Assembly (NCBI RefSeq): GCF_000485595.1
Contig: NW_014577075.1
Location: forward strand, 591,175-655,174
From: Priapulus caudatus
Taxonomy: Eukaryota > Priapulida > Priapulimorpha > Priapulimorphida > Priapulidae
Length of the DNA: 64,000 bases
Reading direction: 5' to 3'
Below, in pieces: positions 10,553 to 20,843 of this stretch. Below the pieces are notes generated by a model. It saw only the letters and a program-made list of their open reading frames with translations, ran no database searches and had not been told where the DNA came from. The stretch's first letter is position 1; each line of letters starts with the position of its first letter. A program made the position numbers and the translations under genes.

Positions 10553-11860
10553 TCTTACATGTTTGGTGACTCTCGGATCCACATTGTGTTTGATGGGTAT
10601 CTCCAAAGCTCAACAAATGATCATTGTCACCAGAGAAGACAGCCAGTAGAAGCACTACCCTTCGAGTTCTCCCTCGACAAGAAGCTTCTCTGCAAAAGCA
10701 GGTATTCCTGTCCAATGCAGAAAACAAGCAGAACTTCGTGAATGCTCTTGTGAAATTATTGGAAGATAGTGCTGCAAAACACGAAGTGTTTCATAGTCCT
10801 GATGATGCCGACTTGGATATCGTACTGAAGGCTATTACAAAAGTGGAGTAATACTGCTCTGGTAGGTGACGACACGGATCTGCTAGTGTTACTTGTCCAT
10901 TACTTTAAAGCAGTGATGGACAAAACACCCAACAACATCTACATGTTCCGCCCGTCTTCAAATAGCTGTGTCGATATAAGAAACTTGCAAAGTCAAAGAC
11001 AACCGTGTATTGGAATGTAGCGTATTCTACGAGAAGCACCCTGATTTTGATGTCCTGGAGCATATGGGGAGTTACATTTTGTCCTACCTATATCACTCCA
11101 AAGGTGTCCACAATTCACTCGAGGATCTCAGACTTTGGTGAGTAATTAATTTACAGTACTGAGTAAACACTTTGCTTTAAGATTGGTTTATGACTGCAAT
11201 ATATTATGTTCAATTGAACAGTCTATTAGTATTATGAATGAAATTGCTAAAACCTTTATAATAATTAAATCTAATTATCTTAATCATGATTAATTTCAGG
11301 ATTTACAGGAGAAAGTTGAATGGGAAGAAGGCTATTCAGTTAAAGGACCTTCCTCCTACGTCTGCTACTGCTTATCAACATATTCTGAGGGTTTGCCTTC
11401 AGGTGAGGTCTAGGTCCAGTTCTCTTTTTTTCTTTAGAAAATAGATGGTCGATTTAACTTCAATCGTTAAATAACTTTTAATCCCAAAAGCAACACGATT
11501 TTTCATCAGGTCCAGCAATGGCTCGGGAACAGCCTTGAGCCAGAAGAATACGGTTAGGAGAGATGTGGCGGGAAGCTGGTACCTGTGCAAGGACATTTAG
11601 ATGTCTGCCCGGAAGCTATCAAGAAGATACTTTCTTGGGCCTGCAAGAAAGGCTGTGGAAACAACCAATGTAGCTGCAGAAAACATGGGTTATTCTGTAC
11701 TGACATATGTGACTGTGTTCACGAATGCTGCGAGAACAGTACTGGTGTAGACGAAGAAGAAGACCAAGATTGCGATGAGGATAATGATGAAAACTTTGAA
11801 TCTCAAGATGAGGGGGATGATTGTTCTCCGAGTTTGATGAGTGAACATATAATCCTGTAA
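10553..11860 (+). pseudogene. CXC/TSO1-type cysteine-motif protein, 3' part (pseudogene)
   Basis: Conserved blocks appear in family order but not in one frame. IVFDGY and HCHQRR come first; FLSNAENKQNFVNALVKLL and SPDDADLDIV follow in another frame; then VGDDTDLLVLLVHYF after a frameshift near 10,850; then NSLEDLRLW ending at 11,137. GT-AG introns follow (11,138-11,299 and 11,403-11,509), with an exon 11,300-11,402 carrying LKDLPPTSATAYQH. The last exon (11,510-11,860) has VQQWLGNSLEPEEYG, an in-frame TAG, and then the cysteine motif CKKGCGNNQCSCRKHGLFC and an acidic tail. The Asp-rich motifs recall a PIN/FEN-like nuclease fold, which is an inference only. Two frameshifts, one stop and a large upstream insertion make this a decayed copy. 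Confidence 0.75.
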
Positions 11861-11995
11861 TCGCTCTGATATAGACTCTTTTCACATATTTCTCTATCTT
11901 TTCTAGTGTTTTTTAAGTGTTTTATTCTAAAGAATTTTTCTAATCTTGAAGTGACAAGTAAATTCGTAGGCCCATACATAGCCTCATACACGAGC
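11861..11995. other. 3' flank of the CXC pseudogene
   Basis: Short AT-rich stretch without features that I can support. Confidence 0.4.
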
Positions 11996-12118
11996 GAGCA
12001 CGCACGCACGCACGCACGCCACGCACCGCACCGCACAAACACACACATACACACACAACACACACACAACACACACACACAACCCACACACACACAGACA
12101 GACACACACACACACATG
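11996..12118. repeat. (GCAC)n/(CA)n microsatellite
   Basis: GCAC units, then CACA dinucleotides with interruptions. Just after it the sequence becomes a noisy copy of 9240 onward, so this is probably a junction. Confidence 0.9.
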
Positions 12119-12144
12119 TTAACACCACAACACATAATATGTAG

Positions 12145-13485
12145 TAGATATATATATATTTATGTGTCAGTGTGCAGCGGCAGCCAGCGTTTGTTGCAGC
12201 ATGAGCATTTGACGGCATTTACAGGAAATTGTCCGCAATAATAGTTGAAAGAGAGTATAGAAAATTAAGCACTTTGGTACCTATAGTAAATAGAATTTCT
12301 ATTTATTTAGCATTATATTTCATTGAAACGCTCAAGCTGTTGTGTGTGTAATGTTGTACTGCAGATCTAATAGCAGCCCGTAAGGAGCGTACCGGTGCGT
12401 CAGACGCGCCAGTCTAAATGTTGCGCGTTATTATCGGTAGAAGGGCTGTCGAGGCGTCGTCGCCGACATAGTGCAAAGCAGCGGATTTAGAGAACGTTAC
12501 TGGTGAGTAGTTTGTGGTCGCTCGATGCACACCGATGTACTCGATGTCAGTCAGCCTTATGTGCCGAGCTCTCACACGGCATGTGATACGGGTCACGATT
12601 GACACGTTAACTTTCATCTCGGATATCAGCTAATGCATTTTCTTTGCCTGTCAGCTCAGTTGGTCGAGCCCTCGCGCTTGCACGCCGCAGCCGCGCCACT
12701 GCTAACAATTCGCCGTTTCATCATCTCTTCTTCGACATCTTTCGCGTTCGTGGCGTTTCGCTTCCACGCTCAGGGCAAAATTTTCGTCTGAAAGCCGTGA
12801 GATTAAAGCCCTCTCAGGCCGTTCGTGGCTGCCTTGACATCCACCAGGGTTCGCGTACACTATACAACACGAGCGCGTGCCTCTGCTACGGGCACCACGA
12901 GAGCGGTAGTAGACGCTTGAGAACCCAGGTGAGTTATCGTCGCATGACAGAGACAGCGTACCTTTATAGACCGCCTCCCGCCAATGCCGACCTTGGCTGC
13001 TTATGCATTAGCGCGGCGTCGAGTGCGCGTGATATACTGTAACACCCGTGCCGCTGATTGCAGCAATTACGTCTGGGCAGACTGTTTTCGTCCTGTCGTA
13101 TAATCACTAAGCAGGGCGTTAATGGCGGACGACGCCAACTGCGTGACGCGATTTTCCAATTAAATCGTTCGTTCGTTTACGAGACCGCGCTGCGGTAGTC
13201 ACGGTGGTCTGCGACGTAGCGGCGGCCCTGCGAGCATGGCACGAGGCAGCTCGATTGTTATAGCGCCATGTGCTTAGCAACGTCGATGTGCGCAGGGCTT
13301 CCTTCATAATCCTAAATTGAAAGTGTAATGTAGGTCACACTGTAGGTCACCAATGTAGGTCACACACAAAAATGGACACACAACATGAGTGAGTGAGAAG
13401 AAGTCAGTTTTACATGAGCAACCATCGACGTAACATTATAGAAACGAAGAGTATATATGATGGGAGAACTCCCATTATATACTCT
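12145..13485. repeat. Indel-rich copy of 9240-10,552
   Basis: Order and content match the clean copy from GTGTCAGTGTGCAGCGGCAG through to the terminal palindrome at about 13,450-13,483. Single-base insertions and deletions occur every few tens of bases, and substitutions are comparatively rare. This looks like unpolished read sequence. Treat apparent open frames here, such as 12,644-13,042, as artefacts. Confidence 0.75.
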
Positions 13486-14317
13486 TGATAATTATATGCG
13501 TAATTTTTATGTGAAAAGTAAATGTTGAGATGTGAAATCTGATGAGTGGCGACGTGATGGCGTTACAGCCTAAATTGATGGTATGGTTGCCATGCTGTAT
13601 ATCGCATATATAATTTATAAACACCAAAATTAAATTCACAATTGTGAACGGTAGATGGCGCTATACCCGCTTTGATTTTCTTTGCGATGGCGTTCGAAAT
13701 AAAATAGGTTATGTGCGCGTTCCGACATGTTTGTAAAACTTTACTCTAACATATAAGACGTTTTATCAGCAAGGGTGGAGAGGAATACCATTTGCATATA
13801 AAAGATATTGTCAATGAAATCTTGCTAAAACGTGAACCAGACGAAGTGTGCGACCACCACAGACTGTTATCTGCGTGTCTTATATAATATGCTATATAAT
13901 GTGCCAAAAACCTACCTAATTGCCATAAAAAAAATTAAATATCAAAACCCCTGTTAATAACGTTTTGGGGCAGCCTTATTCATTACACACCAAAAATGAG
14001 CAAATCCGTTGAACTGAAACTGGACTAATGGCAATTTATTTTGGCCAAAAAAATTGGCAGTGGCCTCGTAAGTACTCGACTGGCGTGCTCCAAGATAGGG
14101 GACGTTTGGTTCAAAAAAAAAAACCTTTCCATAGTAGTAACAACTAGTGCCCAATTTCAAAACTGTGGGTAACGGTTCCTGAGTATCGTTGAAACCGTAC
14201 GCCAAATGGTTTGACGGAAGGATCGGACGGAGAGCGGACGGAGGACGGACGTACGACGGACGAGCGACCCATGGCCAATATCATCTGGACGATGTCAAGC
14301 GTGAGCTAAAATAAAAC
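13486..14317. other. Intergenic, repeat-like, no gene seen
   Basis: Unique within the window. The tail at 14,215-14,265 contains GGACGGAC-type runs common at the ends of dispersed invertebrate repeats. The 83-residue minus-strand frame at 13,954-14,205 has no identifiable domain. Confidence 0.4.
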
Positions 14318-16502
14318 AGCGCAGTCGTAGCTAGTACGCTACGTGCCGATTTTGCAATATATCCGCCGACATTTTTTATTATTGTAGGCCATTACACGGA
14401 ACTGTGAGGAAAAACCGGCAGAAACCGATGGCCAATTGAAAAGGCAGTGGACTCTATGAAGGTGGAAAAAGTTGTCTCGACTGTCAATGATATGCGGCAA
14501 AATACTGTACGTGACTGGTGCATTCCGTCGCTTAAAATTTGAAATAGGGCGCGCTAGCAACATATCTGTAATTAAACGCTAATTTAAATATCGAGTTCCA
14601 TTTGTATCTATCAGAATTTAAAATCGTTGATGATTACGTTCACAGCTATTATGATTAAACTTCATTTTTATTTTATTTATTACGTTATTGTAGTGTATGA
14701 GAGATTCAACACATAAGGGTCATTAGGCTTATTTAATTTAACGCAAATTATGGTGATAGCTTGTGTTATAGCTTAAGCTCTCAATACATAACTTGTGAAA
14801 TATTGTCAGCAGGTAGTGTTGTCGCAGTCGTGGAAGCCACATATTTTCTCAAATAAACGTTCAATATTAGCATAGCTCTGGCGCATTTGCTTATTCACAT
14901 CATTAGATCATGCATGTCAGAAATTTAGGATATATACCGGACTATATAACGATCATTTATAGCGACTATATCCTATGACTGTATAATATCATTACGTCGC
15001 ATCACGCCTACCACAGTTGATTCATGCGAGCTATGCAACAGAACAAAGTACGTAATCGTTTGGATGGTATTGGTTCGTTCAAAATATATAGAGGATATTT
15101 AATACTGCGTGGCCGAAGATTAGATGTACACAATTTGAAAGGCCGTAGTTATCGCGTTCTTTACGTTTAATACTTCGGTCGTATAGAAATATGATTACAG
15201 TTGGCGTAAATCCCATACAGTACATAGTTTTCTTATATATTCATATATATACCTTACAAGCAAGTAGCTATGCTTCGTAAGACATTCACTAAGATGTCCA
15301 TTCGACAAAAAACGAGGCCATGTAGTCTTAAACGAATTCGCCGTTTGTTACATTTCCTCGACGTTTACCATCTAAATTTACATAAAAGCATAAAGAAGCA
15401 GTAGCACGCACGCGTTCGTGTCTTTAGCCCGGCGCACGACGGCGAGTTATTTAACTCAAGTAAAATGACGCAGGAGTTTTTTACGAAAATCCGCCAACAC
15501 AGTGATTAAAATGACGAATGCGTCAATTACTCAACGAAAATCCGCCGCACAGTCGACGTAAAATGACTCGTGCGTCATTTACTTGAGTAAAATAACGTCA
15601 CGTATGGCGCGAGCTTAACGTGTGACGTGATCCGCGAGAGGCAGCATTGGTGAATATCGTGCGCGCGTGTTCGTGTGCATTGTTATTCTATACATAACGC
15701 GACCTAGCACGCGCGGCCGGCCACAGTTATCGCAAGACTTACCAGAACCATTACTAGGATTGTAGAAGCTTTCTCTGCCGTACTAGGCCGATCGTCGATG
15801 GAATGTACAACTTCTGATTATCGCCTTTTCTTTCAGAACAACGGAACGTACACAGCCACTTGAGCGTTTCAATAAAATATATATGCTAAATTTAAATACA
15901 GAATCTATTTACTTACAAAGTCTTAATGTTTCTATACTCTCTATTTTGCCTATTATGCCGACATATTCTGCAAAATGAAGTAACAAGATATATAACAAAA
16001 AGTATATATTTATGTGTCAGTGTACACGGCAGCCATGGCGGCAGCAGTGTTGTTGTAGATGAGCATTTGGACGGCATTTTGAGGGAAATGGGCGCAATAA
16101 TAGGCGCAAAGAGAGTTATAGAACATGTAAGACTTGTGCGTAGTAAATAGATTTCGTATTTTATTTAGCAGACATATTTTAATTGACGCCTGCCAAGTGC
16201 CTGCGCGCACGTAAAATTCTCGCTCTCGTGCGGAGAGAATGTAAATAGTGTGAGTGTTTTCGAACGCAAATAACCTAAATACAGGCGTCAGCACATTCCA
16301 TTAATTTAAGCAGTTCTATATTTGTCCACTACTAGGCCAATATAATGAAAACCTATGTGTTCCTATCGCGCTCAACTATTCTCTCTCTTTCCTCTTTTCT
16401 CTCTTTCTCTCTTTTCTCTACTTCGTCCATGATCTTTACTCTCTTTCTCTTCTATGTGCGTTGCGTGCGTGCGTTGCGTTGCGTGCGTGCGTGCGTGCGT
16501 TG

Positions 16503-16537
<35 letters not shown>

Positions 16538-17310
16538 TGGCGTAGCGTGCGGCGTCGTGCGTGGCGTGCGTGCGGAGTGGCTGTGCGTGGCGTGCGTGAG
16601 TGTGTGCGCAGCCGCCGTGTGTGTGTCTTTCTGTTTTGTTCTATCTTCCAGTTATAAAACGTTTAACTCTCTTTCGACTCTTACTTATGGTCAGGATCTA
16701 GCTTCTAGACTATAGCCGCGTAGCAGTTCCGCAGAGCGTAATGAACTTCTTGGTACCTAAGTTTACATCTGCACTATGCTCGCCATTGGCTTCACGAAAA
16801 ATGCTCACAAAACGGCAAAATGTCGGGGCTTTTTAACACTTATTTATATCTACTATGGACATCTCAGCCTATCTTTTTTTGAACTTTCACACAAAGTGCG
16901 TTGAGTATCGCGTTATAACCATATGCTTTCATGGAGCTTTTACGTGCATTCTATTGGTGCGACCGAGAGCGCACTAAAAGCCTATATTTTTGTCGCTATC
17001 GACTTTTTTAATATTCACATATGAGCCATAAAGCCTCGTATGACTATCTTCTAAAGCTATCATATACAACACTCCCTATTATCGGGCAAATGTCATCATT
17101 TCACCGTTTTGAGCACGTTCGCATGGTAAATGCGTTTTTACTGTGCACTCGACATTAAAAGCGGAATGAAGTATGAACCATCCTCGTACGTATACCGCCA
17201 TCTTCCACGTTGCCGCGCAATTTCAACATTCACCAGGTGTTCTTAGTAATCATGTATAAAACGACACAGATGCGATTCTAAAATAAATAGGGAAATAGAG
17301 AGAAAGAGAG
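14318..17310. repeat. Indel-rich copy of 7585-8268 joined to 1-2190
   Basis: It runs in the order 7585-8268, then 1-1140, then 1160-2190, with dense one-base indels in the first 2.6 kb that become fewer after about 16,900. This establishes the layout of the full repeat unit and shows that 8268/8269 is an internal position of one long unit. Confidence 0.75.
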
Positions 17311-17384
17311 CAGAAGAGAGAGAGAGAAAAGAGAGAGAGAGAGAGAAAGCGAGAGAGAGAGAGAGAGACAGAGAGAGGAAGAAG

Positions 17385-17427
<43 letters not shown>

Positions 17428-17832
17428 TGAGATAGAGAAACTGCGACAGAGTCAGAGACAAACAGAGACAGGGACAGAGGCAGTGAGTGAGTGAGTGTGT
17501 GAGTGAGTGAGTGAGTGAGTGAGTGAGTGAGGACGTGAGTGAGTGAGTTGAGTGAGTGAGTGAGTGAGTGAGTGAGTGAGTGTAGTGAGTGAGTGAGTGA
17601 GTGAGTGAGTGAGAGTGGGAGTGAGTGAGAGAGTGAGTGATGAGTGAAGTGAGTGAGTGAGTTGAGTGAGTGAGTGAGTGAGTGAGTGAGTGAGTTGAGA
17701 GTGAGTAGTGAGTGAGTGAGTGAGTGAGTGAGTGAGTGAGTGAGTGAGTGAGATGTGAGTGAGGAGTAAGTGAGTGAGTGAGTGAGTGAGAGTGAGTGAG
17801 TGAGTGAGTGAGAGTGAAAGAGAGAAGGGGGT
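17300..17832. repeat. (GA)n and (GTGA)n microsatellite
   Basis: About 150 bp of GAGA with AGAC interruptions is followed by about 350 bp of GAGT/GTGA units with sporadic indels. On the plus strand it is nearly pure purine plus T. The clean relative at 2164-2198 has only a short GA run, so this tract has greatly expanded or been mis-assembled. Confidence 0.95.
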
Positions 17833-19749
17833 AAGAGTGACCGAGATAATTACTTACCCTTACTAAGTAGCAACAGCATTAGCAGGTGAAGCAGCAGGTT
17901 GACATTGATCCACGGATCCATTCGCTAGCTACACTGACACACAACAATAACGAATACGATTTCCTTTCTGCTTCCGCTGTCTGCACCACCGCGGAGCCGC
18001 CCGTTGCCAAATACAGAGTGGATAGCGATTCAGGCATGCGTGAATGTAAGCGTTGGCTGTGAGTGGGCTGTCGGCGCGTGTATGCGTGTATTTAGGCGTA
18101 TGAGTGCATGTACATGCGTGTGCGCGTACGCGTGGCGAGATGTCGTCTGCGTCGCTCGTCGAGCGCGCGATATCGCCGTTCGCGCGTTCGCCGCACGTAC
18201 CCGTGCGCATGCGCGTGTAAGCCTATCAATGCCCGATGACGTATCATCACGCCGGGAGGTGGCGCGCGCATGCACCCCGCACTTCTCTAGTATCTAGCTT
18301 CTCTTCTCTTCCTTAAGCCGGCGTAAATTTTCCTCGACGAGACGTAATTAATTGGGTGTCGTTTTACGTTCCCGCTGCGCGATCCTCGCGTGCGGTCGCG
18401 CGACGGTTTTGAGGCGAATTACTCGTTAAGTAAAGGGGCGAGAAAGGCTCAGATGGAAAAGTAAAGTGGGCTCGGGTTTCGTGCATGGCCGAAAGCAATT
18501 TATCGTAAACGGCACATGTTTAAGAGGGCAGCCGCAGTAGACGTAGTGGTGTTAGCGTGGATGCTTGCAAAACGATGTCGAGTGGTAAAACAGTGTGAAA
18601 TACCTCTCGTATTGAAAGGAGACTCCGCTTTATCAAGCCAGCTTGAAACACATTTAGTGCACGGATTGTGCTATTTGGTTCTCCCTCGATGGAGCTATAT
18701 TCAAAATAAAGTGTTCGTTTGGGCTTAGACTAAACGTATCATAATGGTTATTTGCCTATAGGATATACTTTCCCAGGACTACGTTTTTCAGGCTTGTCTG
18801 CAAATAGGAGAATCGAAGGTCCAGGTGGCAGTAAAGTTTAGACAGCTATACAGGATAACACAATTTGGCGGTGTTATGCCTAACATATGGCCTACCAGTG
18901 TGCATATAGTTTCGAAGAAACCCAATATTCAGTGTATATTAAGAAATTCAAGTAAAATACTAATGCTTCAAGATGCATCTATCTTGGCATTTTTTTATGC
19001 ACACCTGACGAGGTTTCTGAAAAATTACATGCATGCTCGCCAGGAATTTGCGCTGGTGGACCATCCCGGTGGATTTAATGCTCTGATCACGTCAACAACG
19101 ATTTTTACAATTAGATATGCAATCGTCAGTCTGCTGTAGCAAAATAGCTTATCGTTCGCTGAACAAAACACTTATTACGGACAAGATGGATAGATTTGAT
19201 CTGTTCGTTTATTGTCGTGTAATTGTTAGAATTCACAAAATTTATATAATTTCATCGAGCGGCTGTGACAAGGTTTGTATGCATTTTCGCCGGCAGGTAG
19301 CAGCACAGGAGGGGAATGCCACGCAAGCTTGCATTCACATTTGAATAATTTCATGGTCACGGCCATCACCAGGAGGGAAATGACTTCAGCCAACGGATTA
19401 TCATCCGTGCTCTTGCCACTAATTAAGCGTTTAATTAGAACCCGATAGTGAATGCGTTCAGAGTGGGCGCTGGGTGGGAGCTAAAGCAGTCTCCACGTGC
19501 GTTAAATTTTACCTCTATCCGACTCATTTCTATGGCATTGTTTTCATTGTCTACTATATAAAATTAATGAAGGACACTCACTCTAGCTACATAATACACA
19601 TTAAGTAAGGCAAATGTGATGAAGAGAGCATTCGCATGAGAATGATGGGGATTATATTAAAAATACCGTAGATAATTATTAGACGAATTAAGAACTGGAT
19701 GGCATTACCTACTGCAAAGAAACTTAATCTTAAAGCAGAATATTCTATT
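17833..19749. other. Intergenic; GC-rich patch at 17,990-18,420; no gene recognised
   Basis: The GC-rich, CpG-containing patch might be a promoter region or simply unique DNA. I see no exon with a recognisable domain. Frames at 18,516-18,728 and 18,825-19,139 lack family resemblance and splice context. The minus-strand gene ending at 19,750 would be transcribed into this region as its 3' flank. Confidence 0.4.
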
Positions 19750-20026
19750 TTAGACAACAAGTGCTGCCACGAAAGCTAAGAGAAAGATTACGTTTTTTGT
19801 ATAGGAAAATCGGTATCCACTGCCATTCGTTACCTTCTCCCAGCCAACGCATTGGTTGCAATTGAACGCGTTATTTGGATCATATTTCTTTTTTATCTCG
19901 AGTAAACGGTCATATTTTGGACCCCAGAATTCTTCAGCGTAATCCGGGATATCAAATCCGGGTTCGTTGTAGTAAACACCACGGCCGTATTTCTTCATCA
20001 TTGGATACCACTCATCACTGAAGAAT
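19750..20026 (-). CDS. Paralogue B exon 6 (BBE domain and C-terminal tail)
   Basis: The acceptor CTGCAG precedes the codons for FFSDEWYPMM. The BBE motif and NPNNAF-type block follow, then GSGYRFSYTKN and a hydrophobic tail (VIFLLAFVAALVV) before the stop. A small-residue GSG site, short spacer and hydrophobic end resemble a GPI-attachment signal, which is inferred. Confidence 0.8.
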
Positions 20027-20783
20027 CTGCAGAACAACAGTCGGATGGTTACGTTAAAAAATGGCTGCAGCAGCAGGCAAATACACGCATGGAGGCTGAG
20101 GTGCCGTGACGATACGACGTATAAGGTAGGAACATCTATCTCGTATTTCTCGTTGCCACTATCCACCGTGTTGCACTGCACTATACGTGAGGTAAACCGC
20201 TAGTTACTGCGTATTGACAGGTGGTGCCCCCTGGTGTCGAGGAAAGACACGTAAAAACGCTACAATATATATACAAACAAATATATATATATTTATATTT
20301 ATATTAAGCAGGCATCCTTGTATGTGTACGGCAGATGAGAGAATGGTTGCTAAGATAGTTGTAGTGGCGATCGCCGTGATGGTATGTATGGTGAGCGGTA
20401 AAGACTACTGCATGCCTCACCAATCGTGCTGGCCGAAGGCGGAAACCATAGAGAAGTTCGACAATTCTCTCTCTACAAAAGCAAATGTTCTGACTCCAGA
20501 CCTGGGCCCGTGGTTTTGGCTAGCGTGTACAATGAAGAACACATATCAGCAAAGGTTAGTCACGAAGTAGACCGTTCCTACCGAGTACCAGATATAAGGC
20601 TATAGGATTTATAATGATGTTGTAAACACCATATAGTCGGTTAAATTTTTTATCACAATATATTTGGAAACTTCTTGACGTGCTTGACATACATGGCGCG
20701 CGTACTTGTTACACAATTTGCAAGTTTGTATTTCGTTTCACTATATATTCGTAGAATAATACACACACACGCACACACACACA

Positions 20784-20843
<60 letters not shown>

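Noticed and set aside
13954-14205. 83-residue minus-strand frame
   Set aside because: Lies in dispersed-repeat-like sequence with a GGACGGAC tail. No domain or splice sites.
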